A stretch of DNA of 59,077 nt from Marinitoga sp. 38H-ov (GCF_011057715.1 NZ_LNGH01000009.1:1-59077); one strand, 5' to 3'; counted from the stretch's first letter, positions 46,017-55,545 are shown. The notes: a model not told the origin generated them from the letters alone. Numbers and translations are program-made.

Positions 46017-47408
46017 ATGGTAGAATTAACACCAAAAGAAATTGTTAAGGAATTAGATAAATATATTATAGGGCAAAATAATGCTAAAAAGGCAGTAGCT
46101 GTAGCTTTAAGGAATAGGTATAGAAGATTAAAATTGCCTGAAGAAATAAAAAAGGAAATAATGCCTAAAAATATTTTAATGATAGGTCCAACTGGCGTTG
46201 GAAAAACTGAAATTGCTAGAAGATTAGCGCAAATCGCTAATGCACCATTTATTAAAGTTGAAGCAACTAGATTCACAGAAGTTGGTTATGTAGGGAAAAA
46301 TGTAGAATCAATGATTAGAGAATTAGTTGATGTATCTATTAATATGGTTAGAAACGAAATGATGAAAGATGTTGAAGAAAAAGCTGAAGAAATGGTAGAA
46401 GAGAAAATTCTTGATGCTATAATGGGAATTAATAAGAAAAAACAACAACCAGCGGGCAATTTTATGGAATTGTTAAATATGTTTGGTCAGAATCAACCTA
46501 AAAAAGAAGAACCTGTAGTAGAAACAAATAATTTTGAAAGAAGACAGGAATTAAAAAAGAAATTAATTAACAAAGAATTAGAAGATATTGAAATAGAAAT
46601 TGAAGTTGAAGAAACTCCAACACCAATGTTTGCAGGATTAGGTCCTGAATTTGAAGATATGGGAATACAAATTGGAGAAATGTTTTCAAATATGATGCCT
46701 AAGAAAACAATTAGAAAAAAAATGAAAATAAAAGATGCTAGAAAGGTTTTACTTCCTATGGAAGCAGAGAAATTAATAGATAAGGAAAAAATGATTCAAG
46801 AAGCTATAGATAGAGCTCAAAACAGAGGTATTATTTTTATTGATGAAATGGATAAAATAGCAGCAAAATCAGGAGGTTCTGGACCTGATGTTTCTAGGGA
46901 AGGAGTACAACGTGATTTATTACCAATTGTTGAAGGTACTACAGTAATTACAAAACATGGACCAATAAAAACTGATTATATGTTATTTATTGCAGCAGGA
47001 GCTTTTCATGTTGCAAAGCCTTCTGATTTAATTCCTGAAATGCAAGGAAGATTTCCAATAAGAGTAGAATTAGAAGCTTTAACAGAAAAAGATTTTGTTA
47101 GGATTTTAGTAGAGCCAGAAAATGCTATTACAAAACAATATAATGCATTATTAAAGACAGATGGTGTAAATATTATATTTACAAATGAGGGTATAGAAGA
47201 AATTGCAAAAATTGCATTTAATCTAAATGAAAAAATAGAAAATATTGGCGCTAGAAGATTATATACTGTAGTTGAAAGAGTATTAGAAGAAATCTCCTAT
47301 GAAGCTCCGCTAGATTCGGAAGTAGATATTCAAATTACCAAAGAATATGTAAGGCAAAGAATTGGAGATTTAGCAGATAATAAGGATTTAAGTGAGTTTG
47401 TCCTTTAG
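46017..47408 (+). CDS. hslU: ATP-dependent protease ATPase subunit HslU
   Basis: AAA+ unfoldase of the HslUV protease. The 463-aa protein has Walker A GPTGVGKT, pore motif GYVG, Walker B IIFIDEMDKIA and a long I-domain of about 150 residues between them. The C-terminal tail (DLSEFVL) is of the type that inserts into HslV. hslV is not adjacent here; it is usually the gene before hslU. Strong GGAGGTGAG ribosome binding site. Confidence 0.96.
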   Translation: MVELTPKEIVKELDKYIIGQNNAKKAVAVALRNRYRRLKLPEEIKKEIMPKNILMIGPTGVGKTEIARRLAQIANAPFIKVEATRFTEVGYVGKNVESMIRELVDVSINMVRNEMMKDVEEKAEEMVEEKILDAIMGINKKKQQPAGNFMELLNMFGQNQPKKEEPVVETNNFERRQELKKKLINKELEDIEIEIEVEETPTPMFAGLGPEFEDMGIQIGEMFSNMMPKKTIRKKMKIKDARKVLLPMEAEKLIDKEKMIQEAIDRAQNRGIIFIDEMDKIAAKSGGSGPDVSREGVQRDLLPIVEGTTVITKHGPIKTDYMLFIAAGAFHVAKPSDLIPEMQGRFPIRVELEALTEKDFVRILVEPENAITKQYNALLKTDGVNIIFTNEGIEEIAKIAFNLNEKIENIGARRLYTVVERVLEEISYEAPLDSEVDIQITKEYVRQRIGDLADNKDLSEFVL

Positions 47409-47417
47409 GAGGAGATT

Positions 47418-48101
47418 ATGAATAAAATATTAATAATCGATGATACACCTGAAATAGTGATGTTATACGAAAAAATGATAAATAATTATCTTCAAGATAT
47501 TGATTTTGTTAATACAATAATATATACTGTAAAAGAGCTTAAAGAATTTCTTTATCACGAAGAAAATTTTAAAGAAAGATTTTCGCTTATTATAAGCGAA
47601 AGTGAATTACATGGAGAAAATATAATAGAATTATTAGAGGTTTTAAAAACATATCAGCCAAAAACCCCATTGTATATTGTAAGTAATAAAATGAATTTAA
47701 GTTCAATAAAAAATGCTTTTAAAATAGGGGTTATAGATTGGATTGAAAAGCCAATAGTTCCAGAAGAATTTTCTATAATGTTGGCTGAATCAATATTTAA
47801 AGGTGAAAGTTTTGAAAGCAAATATAGAAAATTGAAGAATGAATTATTTAAATTTGAATCTGATAATAATTTGGATTTTTTTATTCTAGAAGATAAAATT
47901 AGTTCTTTGATATGTGATAATCCTAATAGATATGAAGGACATATCCTTTTAGGATATTTATATTGGAAAAAATTAAAAAATATTAATTTATTAAAAAAAC
48001 ATTATTATGCTGCAAAAGCATTGGCTGAAAATGTTATAAAAGATAAAGAATTGGAAGATATTATCATCCGCATTTTGGAGGAATATGATAATGAAAAATA
48101 A
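47418..48101 (+). CDS. Degenerate response-regulator protein with C-terminal helical domain
   Basis: A 227-aa protein. The N-terminal ~130 residues fold as a receiver domain with the acidic pair IIDDTPE, the switch Ser (IVSNKM) and the Lys (IEKPIVP). The phospho-acceptor Asp is replaced: the segment reads SLIISESELHGENI, putting Glu or Ser at that site. The C-terminal ~90 residues are TPR-like helices (GHILLGYLYWKKLKN). No DNA-binding domain. It sits before two RCK genes and trkH with a 17-bp overlap into the first, which hints at control of K+ uptake. Confidence 0.82.
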   Translation: MNKILIIDDTPEIVMLYEKMINNYLQDIDFVNTIIYTVKELKEFLYHEENFKERFSLIISESELHGENIIELLEVLKTYQPKTPLYIVSNKMNLSSIKNAFKIGVIDWIEKPIVPEEFSIMLAESIFKGESFESKYRKLKNELFKFESDNNLDFFILEDKISSLICDNPNRYEGHILLGYLYWKKLKNINLLKKHYYAAKALAENVIKDKELEDIIIRILEEYDNEK

Positions 48102-48528
48102 AATGAAATATATTATTATTATTGGTTGTGGGAGATTGGGATCTGAATTAGCTAAAAAATTTTCGAAAGATCATAATGTTATTGTTGTAGATAAAAAGGT
48201 CGAAGCTTTAGAGAGATTAAAAAAATACAACTTTACTGGGTTTTCTATGGTTGTGGATAGTTCGGATATTGCCATTTTAGAGCAAGTAAAGGCTGAAAAA
48301 GCTGATATTATATATTTGGTTACACCTGATGATAATTTGAATTTTATGTTAGCTAATGCTTGCAATATGTTTTATAAATCCAAAAATCCTAACATAGAAA
48401 TAATAGCACGTGTTAATGATCCTCATAAAAAAAGTTTATTTGAAAAAGCTGGGTTAAATATCTTCTGTCCAATAGAACATGCAGTTGATGAACTAGTTGG
48501 GAATGAAGGTGTAAATAATGAAAAATAA
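48091..48528 (+). CDS. trkA: TrkA-type RCK protein 1 (NAD-binding domain only)
   Basis: A 145-aa protein with an intact Rossmann motif (IIIIGCGRLGSELAKKF) and acidic residue at the end of beta-2 (VIVVDKK). It has only the RCK-N domain and lacks the RCK-C half. I chose ATG 48091, 9 nt after GGAGG. It overlaps the next gene by 11 bp. Likely forms a complex with RCK protein 2 on TrkH. Confidence 0.88.
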   Translation: MKNKMKYIIIIGCGRLGSELAKKFSKDHNVIVVDKKVEALERLKKYNFTGFSMVVDSSDIAILEQVKAEKADIIYLVTPDDNLNFMLANACNMFYKSKNPNIEIIARVNDPHKKSLFEKAGLNIFCPIEHAVDELVGNEGVNNEK

Positions 48529-49201
48529 AATTTTTTATATTATAGAAGGAGAGAATATAGCTTATTCTATTGTCAGAAATTTATTACATAAAGGTTATAG
48601 TGTTTATTATATTTCTTCTAAAGAAGTAAATATAAATAAAATTTTATCTTTGAAAGCCTATTATTCTAATTTAGATGGTATTTTACATGATCCTACAGAA
48701 ATTAGTTTTTTAGAAAGTTTAGATATGGCTCCAAATAGAGTAGGTGGAGTTATATCTCTTTCTGATGATGATGCACTGAACTTTGTAGTATCTTGGTTAA
48801 TTAAAAGTTTATATGAGGATATAAGAGTTATTTCATTAGTTAATTATCCTGAAAATGAAAAATTATTTTTATTAAATCATATAGAAACTGTTAGTATAAC
48901 TAATTGGATAGAAAAAATAATTGAAGCATCTTTAGAATATCAAACAAACTTAAGCTTCTTTAATCCTTATGCTGATAAACTTGCAATTATAGAAGTAAAA
49001 ATAAAAAAGCAAGATTATGCAGCAAATAAAAAATTAAAAGATTTACATATGCCAGAAAATTCAATAGTAAGTATGCTTATTAGGGAAGATGGTATATTTG
49101 TTCCTCAAGGAAATACGGAGATTTTACCAGGAGATAAATTGGTTATTTTTTCTTTGAAAGACAAGGTTCCAGAGGTAAAACTCAAGATTTTGAAAGGATG
49201 A
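48518..49201 (+). CDS. TrkA-type RCK protein 2 (degenerate N-domain plus RCK-C)
   Basis: A 227-aa protein. The N-terminal RCK-N domain has lost the glycine motif (YIIEGENIAYSIVRNL in place of GxGxxG), so it may not bind NAD. The RCK-C domain is present in the last 80 residues (LAIIEVKIKKQDYAANKKLKDLHMP, GDKLVIFS). Together with protein 1 it supplies one complete set of functional parts. It ends 4 bp before trkH. Confidence 0.88.
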   Translation: MKNKIFYIIEGENIAYSIVRNLLHKGYSVYYISSKEVNINKILSLKAYYSNLDGILHDPTEISFLESLDMAPNRVGGVISLSDDDALNFVVSWLIKSLYEDIRVISLVNYPENEKLFLLNHIETVSITNWIEKIIEASLEYQTNLSFFNPYADKLAIIEVKIKKQDYAANKKLKDLHMPENSIVSMLIREDGIFVPQGNTEILPGDKLVIFSLKDKVPEVKLKILKG

Positions 49202-49205
49202 AAAT

Positions 49206-50708
49206 ATGCCAAAATACTTATATAATTTGAAACATAGATATAAAATAATATTCAAAAATACTGGTACAATGTTAGTATATTTTGGAATAGGATTAATATT
49301 ATTTGGAACTCTTTCTTTATTATATAAAGATTTTAATTCTTTATATAGTTTTTTAGAATCTGGATTAATAAGTATTTTTGTTGGTTCATTTTTTATTTTA
49401 ATAGGATGGAATAAAGAAAATGATTCTATAAATATTCAGGATGCAATTGTAATAATTTTTTTAGTTTGGACATTAGCAATTTTCTTTTCTGCTCTGCCAT
49501 TTGTATTTTCTGGCATATTAAATATACACCATGCAATTTTTGAATCTACTAGTGGCTGGACAACAACTGGGCTTACTTTAGTTGATGTGGAAAAAATACC
49601 TAAAATTTTCTTATTATGGAGAAGTTTAATGCAGTATTTTGGTGGTGCAGGTTTTGCATTAATTATGGTTATTGCTACTGGCGCATTAGGAGTTGGGTTA
49701 TATCAAGCTGAGGGCCGAACAGATAATGTTGTTCCGAATTTAAGAGATTCTGCTAAAATAATATTTGGAATTTATTTATCTTGGGCAATTATAGGTATAT
49801 TTCTTTTGAAATTTATTGCTGGATTAAATTTTTTTGATGCTTTTAATCATACATTAACCGCATTGGCAACAGGTGGTTTTTCTACAAAAATAAATAGCGT
49901 TGGTGAATTTAATAATGTAAATGCTGAAATAATAATAATAATTCTAATGATTTCGGGTGGTACTGGCTTTGGGGTTCATTATGCGGCGTTGAGAAGAAAA
50001 GATTTATTTAAAAAAAATCCTGAACCAAAGACAATGTTTTTCATACTTTTAATATCAATATTTTTATTATTATTTTTTACAACAAAAATTTTATATGGTT
50101 TTTTTGGTGGATTAAGGCATGCAGTATTTCAAGCGGTTTCTGCGTTAACAGGTACAGGTTTTTCTACAGTATCATATGATAATTGGAATAATTTTGGATT
50201 ATTGATAATGACAATTTTAATGATATTGGGAGGAATGATGGACTCTACTTCAGGTGGGTTGAAGTTATTTAGAGTTTTCGTTATATGGAAAATAATAACA
50301 CATCAAATAAAAAATTATTTTAAACCAGAAGGAAGTGTTTTTCATATTGAAGTATATAAGGGAATATCTAAAAAAAGAATATCATATGATACTTTAAGAG
50401 ATGTAATTGCTGTAGTATCAATGTATTTTTTAATATACATAATTGGCGTATTAGTATTATTATCATATGGATATACTATGGAAGATTCGCTGTTTGAATA
50501 TGCTTCTGCATTATCAGCTGTTGGGTTATCGGTTGGTATTACAACACCAAATGCACCTTTAGGTGTAATATGGATAGAAACATTGGGAATGTATTTGGGA
50601 AGGTTAGAATTTTTTGTAATATTCTTTGCTATAATTAAAATATTTAGGGATATTAAAGATGTTATTCAACTAAAATTTTTGAAACTTAGAGGAGGTGACC
50701 CCTTTTAA
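49206..50708 (+). CDS. trkH: Potassium uptake protein TrkH/KtrB family
   Basis: A 500-aa integral membrane transporter with four M1-P-M2 repeats. The selectivity-filter segments are visible: STSGWTTTGLTL, ALATGGFSTKI, ALTGTGFSTVS and SAVGLSVGITT. GGMMDSTSGGLKLFR is also typical. The 500-aa length fits TrkH. RBS AAAGGATG lies in the stop region of RCK protein 2. Its partners are the two RCK proteins just upstream. Confidence 0.95.
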   Translation: MPKYLYNLKHRYKIIFKNTGTMLVYFGIGLILFGTLSLLYKDFNSLYSFLESGLISIFVGSFFILIGWNKENDSINIQDAIVIIFLVWTLAIFFSALPFVFSGILNIHHAIFESTSGWTTTGLTLVDVEKIPKIFLLWRSLMQYFGGAGFALIMVIATGALGVGLYQAEGRTDNVVPNLRDSAKIIFGIYLSWAIIGIFLLKFIAGLNFFDAFNHTLTALATGGFSTKINSVGEFNNVNAEIIIIILMISGGTGFGVHYAALRRKDLFKKNPEPKTMFFILLISIFLLLFFTTKILYGFFGGLRHAVFQAVSALTGTGFSTVSYDNWNNFGLLIMTILMILGGMMDSTSGGLKLFRVFVIWKIITHQIKNYFKPEGSVFHIEVYKGISKKRISYDTLRDVIAVVSMYFLIYIIGVLVLLSYGYTMEDSLFEYASALSAVGLSVGITTPNAPLGVIWIETLGMYLGRLEFFVIFFAIIKIFRDIKDVIQLKFLKLRGGDPF

Positions 50709-50718
50709 AGGGTAAAAT

Positions 50719-51984
50719 ATGGGTCAGTATAAAAAGTTTAAAGGGACACAAGATATTTTTGGTGATGAAATAAAGCTTTGGTATTATATAGAAAATAAAG
50801 CACGTGAAATATTTTTGAAGTATGGTTATAAAGAAATTAGAACCCCTATTATAGAACCAACTGAACTATTTAAAAGAAGTGTAGGGGAATCTAGTGATAT
50901 AGTACAAAAGGAAATGTATACATTTGAAGATAAAGGTGGTAGATCGGTCACACTAAGACCAGAAGGAACGGCTTCTGTAGTAAGGGCATATGTAGAAAAC
51001 TCAATGATTAATATGGGATCTCCAATAAAATTATATTATATTGGTCCAATGTTTAGATATGAAAAACCTCAAGCTGGAAGATTAAGACAATTTCATCAAA
51101 TAGGAGTAGAAATTTTTGGTACAGATACACCAATATCAGATGCAGAAATAATTGTTTTGGCAGATGAGCTATTAAAAGCTTTAGGATTAAAAAATTATAA
51201 AATTAAGATAAATAGTATTGGATGTCCAGAATGCCGCCCGAAATATAGAGAGGCTCTTAAAAATTATTATAAGCCTATGTTACCTAATATGTGTGAAGAT
51301 TGTCAAAAAAGATATGATGTAAATATAATGAGATTATTAGATTGTAAAATTGATAATAAATATGCAAAGGATGCTCCTGTCATTTTAGATTATTTATGTG
51401 ATGATTGTAAGGATCATTTTAATAGAGTTATAAGTTATTTAAATGCATTAGAAATTAATTATGAAATAGATTCAAGAATTGTTAGAGGTCTTGATTATTA
51501 CTCTAAAACAGCCTTTGAAATTGAGCATTTAGATTTAGGTGCTCAATCAGTAATTTTAGGTGGTGGAAGATATAATTCTTTAGTGGAAGAAATAGGAGGA
51601 AAAGAAACTCCAGCTATAGGCTTTGGAATGGGAATTGAAAGAGTAATATTAGCATTAAAAAAAGAAAATATAAACATAGAAAATCCTGAAGTTATTGATG
51701 TATATATTGCTTATTCAGGGAAAGAAACAGATATTGAAGCTATGAAATTAGCTAAAAAGTTAAAGGATGAAGATTTAAAAGTATTCTTAAATATATCAGA
51801 TAGAAGTATTAGAAATCAAATGAAACATGCTAATAAATTAAATGCCCGTTTTGTAGTTATTATTGGTGAAAATGAGATGCAAAACAATATAATAACTATA
51901 AAAAATATGCAGACTGGAGAACAATTTGAAGTGGAAAAATATTGGGCTCCTCAAATTTTAAAAGAAAAATCTATGTTGGAGTGA
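50719..51984 (+). CDS. hisS: Histidine-tRNA ligase
   Basis: A class II synthetase of 421 aa. Motif 2 FRYEKPQAGRLRQFHQIG, the HisA motif RGLDYYSKTAFEIE and motif 3 AIGFGMGIERVI are present, with a C-terminal anticodon-binding domain. The only Shine-Dalgarno-like sequence, AAAGGG, lies in a small palindrome (CCCTTTTAAAGGG, 50700-50712), which could limit access to it. Confidence 0.97.
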   Translation: MGQYKKFKGTQDIFGDEIKLWYYIENKAREIFLKYGYKEIRTPIIEPTELFKRSVGESSDIVQKEMYTFEDKGGRSVTLRPEGTASVVRAYVENSMINMGSPIKLYYIGPMFRYEKPQAGRLRQFHQIGVEIFGTDTPISDAEIIVLADELLKALGLKNYKIKINSIGCPECRPKYREALKNYYKPMLPNMCEDCQKRYDVNIMRLLDCKIDNKYAKDAPVILDYLCDDCKDHFNRVISYLNALEINYEIDSRIVRGLDYYSKTAFEIEHLDLGAQSVILGGGRYNSLVEEIGGKETPAIGFGMGIERVILALKKENINIENPEVIDVYIAYSGKETDIEAMKLAKKLKDEDLKVFLNISDRSIRNQMKHANKLNARFVVIIGENEMQNNIITIKNMQTGEQFEVEKYWAPQILKEKSMLE

Positions 51985-51988
51985 TTTG

Positions 51989-52825
51989 ATGGTTATTTTG
52001 AATCCTTTAATTGTAATAATCGGCATGATAATTTATTTAATACCATATTTATGGCCAGTAAGCTTTGCTATTACAATGTTTGTGTATCATATACTTTTAA
52101 AAAATAGAGATGAGCATATAAAAAGATTGAAGAAAATATTTGAAACAAAAGGAATAAAAAATTATGATTTTGGTAAAATAAAAGAAAAAGATTCATTAAA
52201 AGTATTGTTTGGATATATTATTTCTTTTTTGGGATTCACTTTAATATTTTTAAAATTATCTAATCAAATTGAAAAAATTTATAGTCAAATAACTTCTTTA
52301 GAAGAATTACAAAATTTAGAATATTCTTTGCCTCAATTTGATACATTTTTGTTTATTCTATTTTTATTCTTTTTATGGGTTACATATATAAATCTTTTAA
52401 ATAAAATAATTAAAGATCAATTTTTTATCCAAAATATGGAAATTATAAATAATGTCATTGATAAACCAGTAATAAAATATAGAGATTCCAATTTTATTAT
52501 GTTTCTTAGAATAATTACATTTAATTTATATGAATGGTTTTTACTTATTTCTTTAATTAGGGAAACAAATACATTGTATATTAAAGATGGGACATATAAT
52601 ATAAAAACTGAAGAACATCTAGAAGAAAAAAATATTGATAATAATATTGATAATAATGAGGAATTAGTAGAAAATAATTTTGAAACAAGAGAAGAATATT
52701 TAAGTTATTTATATTCTGTTTTATCTCAATTAAATAGTGTAAAAAGAATAAAAAAAATGGAAGAATTAGTATCAAATAATAAGATTTCTGAGGAAGAAGC
52801 TGAAAAATTGAAAAAAATGTTTTAA
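51989..52825 (+). CDS. Membrane protein with SHOCT-like C-terminus, unknown
   Basis: A 278-aa protein with two N-terminal helices (LIVIIGMIIYLIPYLWPVSF), a further helix pair around 75-130, and one near 185. The C-terminal ~45 residues resemble a SHOCT motif (LVSNNKISEEEAEKLKKMF). I chose ATG 51989 behind GGAGTG. It follows hisS directly. Function unknown. Confidence 0.72.
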   Translation: MVILNPLIVIIGMIIYLIPYLWPVSFAITMFVYHILLKNRDEHIKRLKKIFETKGIKNYDFGKIKEKDSLKVLFGYIISFLGFTLIFLKLSNQIEKIYSQITSLEELQNLEYSLPQFDTFLFILFLFFLWVTYINLLNKIIKDQFFIQNMEIINNVIDKPVIKYRDSNFIMFLRIITFNLYEWFLLISLIRETNTLYIKDGTYNIKTEEHLEEKNIDNNIDNNEELVENNFETREEYLSYLYSVLSQLNSVKRIKKMEELVSNNKISEEEAEKLKKMF

Positions 52826-52853
52826 TTTTACAAAAAATACAAAGAAAATTTAC

Positions 52854-52882
52854 TTGACATTGTGGAAAAATATTAATATAAT
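52854..52882 (+). promoter_or_regulatory. acpP promoter
   Basis: Perfect TTGACA, 17-bp spacer and perfect TATAAT, 54 bp before the acpP start. The best sigma-70 promoter in the window apart from perR, ferritin and rubredoxin 1. Confidence 0.92.
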
Positions 52883-52935
52883 AATACCGATTTTATTATT
52901 GGCTGTCTTGTGAAAATATATAGGGAGGTATTTAA

Positions 52936-53190
52936 ATGACAAGAGATGAACTTTTTGAAAAGGTAAAAGAAATTATAGTAGATACATTAAATGTTGATGA
53001 GGAAGACGTAACTTTAGACGCTTCTTTTACAGATGATTTAGATGCAGATTCATTAGAGTTAGTTGATTTAACAATGGCATTCGAGTCAGAATTAGGAGTA
53101 TCTATAGAAGATGAAGAATTAGAGAAAATAAAAACAGTAGAAGATGTTGTAGATTCATTAGCAGAAAAATTAAATATAGATGAAGAATAA
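52936..53190 (+). CDS. acpP: Acyl carrier protein
   Basis: An 84-aa acidic protein that carries acyl chains in fatty acid synthesis. The phosphopantetheine Ser lies in [18 protein letters not shown] lies 7 nt upstream. It has its own promoter and terminator. The nearby plsY supplies the downstream acyltransferase step. Confidence 0.97.
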   Translation: MTRDELFEKVKEIIVDTLNVDEEDVTLDASFTDDLDADSLELVDLTMAFESELGVSIEDEELEKIKTVEDVVDSLAEKLNIDEE

Positions 53191-53200
53191 TGACCTTTAT

Positions 53201-53230
53201 AAGGGAAGCTTTCGCTTCCCTTATTTTATT
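53201..53230 (+). terminator. Terminator of acpP
   Basis: AAGGGAAGC / GCTTCCCTT with a TTTC loop, followed by ATTTTATTT. The U-tract is interrupted but the stem is 9 bp. Confidence 0.85.
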
Positions 53231-53279
53231 TAAAATTATATAATAATTATTATTTAAATATCATTGTGGAGGTGAAGAA

Positions 53280-54866
53280 ATGGCTAAAAAATATATTGTT
53301 GTAACAGGTGGGGTTTTAAGTGGAATTGGAAAAGGAATTGTTTCTGCATCAATAGGTAGAGTATTAAAGGATTGCGGAATAAAGGTTAATTCATTAAAAA
53401 TAGATCCATATTTGAATGTTGATGCAGGTACAATGAATCCTAATCAACATGGTGAAGTTTTCGTTACAGATGATGGGTATGAAGCTGATCTTGATTTGGG
53501 GCATTATGAAAGATTTTTAGGAATAAATATGAAAAGATATAATAATATAACAGCAGGTCAAATATTCAAAAGCATAATAGAAAAAGAAAGAGAAGGGAAA
53601 TATTTAGGTGCAACTGTGCAGATGGTACCACATGTTACAGATGAAATAAAAAATAGAATTAAAAGTATAGATACTGACTTACTTATGATTGAAATAGGTG
53701 GGACTGTAGGAGATATCGAAGGAGAAATATTTTTAGAAGCGGTAAGAGAACTTTCTTTAGAAGAAGGTATTGAAAATTTCTTTTTTATTCATGTAACATT
53801 TGTTCCGTATTTAAATGTTACTAATGAATTTAAAACAAAACCAACACAACAATCAGTTCAATTGTTAAGGAAAATAGGAATTCATCCTAATATGTTAATA
53901 ATTAGAACAGAAAAATCAATAGATTCGAATAGTATGGATAAAATAGCCTTATTTGCAGGAGTTAATAGAAAATATGTTATTAATTTGCCAGATGCAGATA
54001 ATGTATATGAAGTTCCAGAAAAAATATTTAATTTAGGAATACAAAATATGATAGCAGAGAAATTAAATATAAAAATAGATAATAAATTAAATTGGAATTA
54101 TCCTAAAAACTTTGCTCCAGTAAAAATAGCTATAGTTGGGAAGTATTTAGGAACAGATGATGCTTATAAAAGTATAATTGAAAGTATATTCTTAAGCGGA
54201 GCAGAAAAACCTGAATTATTAGATTCTCAAACAATTGAAGAATTAACTGAGGAGGAAGCTGAAGGATTATTGTCAAAATATGATGGGATAATAATTCCTG
54301 GAGGCTTTGGGAGAAGAGGTATTGAAGGTAAAATAAAGGCAGTAAAAATAGCAAGAGAAAATAAAATACCTATTTTTGGTATTTGTTTAGGAATGCAAAT
54401 AATGGTAATTGAATATGCAAGAAATGTCGGTAAATTAGAAACTGCTAACTCATATGAATTTGATAAAAATACACCTTATCCAGTTATAGATATGATGGAA
54501 GAACAAAAGGAAATATTAAAATTAGGCGGAACAATGAGATTGGGTTCTCAAGAAACAAAAATATTTAGGAATACTAAATTATATTCTATATATAATGAAG
54601 AAATAGTATTCGAAAGACATAGACATAGATATGAAGTAAATTTAGAAAGGTTTAAAGAATTATTTGCATATCCAGATGAAAGTAATTTAGAAGGAAAATT
54701 AATAATATCAGCAAAGTCGGATTTTGTAGAAGCTGTAGAGTTAAAAGAACATCCGTTTTTTATTGGAGTGCAATATCATCCGGAATTAAAAAGCAAAGTT
54801 GGAAAACCACACCCGATATTCAAAGCATTTGTAGAAAAATTAAAAGAGATAAAGGGATTAAAATGA
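53280..54866 (+). CDS. pyrG: CTP synthase
   Basis: Makes CTP from UTP and glutamine. The 528-aa protein has an N-terminal synthetase domain (VTGGVLSGIGKGIVSASIG, SLKIDPYLNVDAGTM) and a C-terminal glutamine amidotransferase domain with nucleophile Cys (FGICLGMQ) and catalytic His-Glu (QYHPEL). GGAGGTG lies upstream. Its end overlaps the CPBP gene by 4 bp. Confidence 0.97.
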   Translation: MAKKYIVVTGGVLSGIGKGIVSASIGRVLKDCGIKVNSLKIDPYLNVDAGTMNPNQHGEVFVTDDGYEADLDLGHYERFLGINMKRYNNITAGQIFKSIIEKEREGKYLGATVQMVPHVTDEIKNRIKSIDTDLLMIEIGGTVGDIEGEIFLEAVRELSLEEGIENFFFIHVTFVPYLNVTNEFKTKPTQQSVQLLRKIGIHPNMLIIRTEKSIDSNSMDKIALFAGVNRKYVINLPDADNVYEVPEKIFNLGIQNMIAEKLNIKIDNKLNWNYPKNFAPVKIAIVGKYLGTDDAYKSIIESIFLSGAEKPELLDSQTIEELTEEEAEGLLSKYDGIIIPGGFGRRGIEGKIKAVKIARENKIPIFGICLGMQIMVIEYARNVGKLETANSYEFDKNTPYPVIDMMEEQKEILKLGGTMRLGSQETKIFRNTKLYSIYNEEIVFERHRHRYEVNLERFKELFAYPDESNLEGKLIISAKSDFVEAVELKEHPFFIGVQYHPELKSKVGKPHPIFKAFVEKLKEIKGLK

Positions 54867-55441
54867 TATTATTATTCTTAAATATTGTCTTATATTTTTT
54901 TATTATTTATTTAATAGAAAGAAATATTCAATTTGAAAAAGGATTAATAATAAAAAGTATAATATTTTTATTATTAATACCATTATATAATTTAATAATA
55001 TTTATAAAAATTCCTTATTTAATATATTTAATATTTTTAATATATGGAATAATTATAAATATATTACCTGATAAATGGGTAAAAACAAATTCTCTTAAAT
55101 TTTATATTAACAGAAAAAGATTATTTTTAATACCTATAGCTGCATCTATAACTGAAGAAGTATTTTTTAGAGGTATTTTGAATGAACTTTTACTAAATGA
55201 ATTAAGTAATATTATGCATGTTTCTATTATATCATCTTTTTTATTTGCATTAATTCATATATTTAATTTATTTAATGGATTAGAAAGTAAAAAATATTTT
55301 GTATTAACATTTCCAATTAGATTTGCTTTTGGTCTATTTTTTTCATTTTTATATTTTAAGTATGGAATAATAAGTGCAATTTTTGTTCATTTTTTAGTAG
55401 ATTTTTCAGCTTTACTAAGAATTTACAAAAATACTCTTTAA
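54863..55441 (+). CDS. CPBP-family (Abi) intramembrane metalloprotease
   Basis: A 192-aa membrane protein with about six spans. The family motifs are present: EExxxR in SITEEVFFRGIL, and the later conserved His in FALIHIFN and HFLVDFS. Family members include CAAX prenyl proteases and proteins linked to peptide maturation. The substrate is unknown. It overlaps pyrG by 4 bp (ATGA) and is translationally coupled to it. Confidence 0.88.
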   Translation: MILLFLNIVLYFFIIYLIERNIQFEKGLIIKSIIFLLLIPLYNLIIFIKIPYLIYLIFLIYGIIINILPDKWVKTNSLKFYINRKRLFLIPIAASITEEVFFRGILNELLLNELSNIMHVSIISSFLFALIHIFNLFNGLESKKYFVLTFPIRFAFGLFFSFLYFKYGIISAIFVHFLVDFSALLRIYKNTL

Positions 55442-55464
55442 TCCTCCTTATGGAGGATTTTTTT
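55440..55464 (+). terminator. Terminator of the pyrG-CPBP transcript
   Basis: AATCCTCC / GGAGGATT with loop TTAT, followed by TTTTTT. Begins in the stop codon of the CPBP gene and ends 10 bp before the ferritin -35. Confidence 0.92.
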
Positions 55465-55473
55465 AAAAATAAC

Positions 55474-55512
55474 TTGACAAAATCTAAAAAATATAATATA
55501 ATAATTTTAGAT
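55474..55512 (+). promoter_or_regulatory. Ferritin promoter P1 with overlapping PerR-type operator
   Basis: Perfect -35 TTGACA (55474-55479), 17-bp spacer, -10 TATAAT (55497-55502). The half-sites ATCTAAA (55482) and TTTAGAT (55506) flank the -10 box, 31 bp overall, in the same positions as at perR. This predicts PerR repression of ferritin and desulfoferrodoxin. Confidence 0.88.
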
Positions 55513-55545
55513 AAAGTATAAAAATATATTTGTATTAAAAAAACA

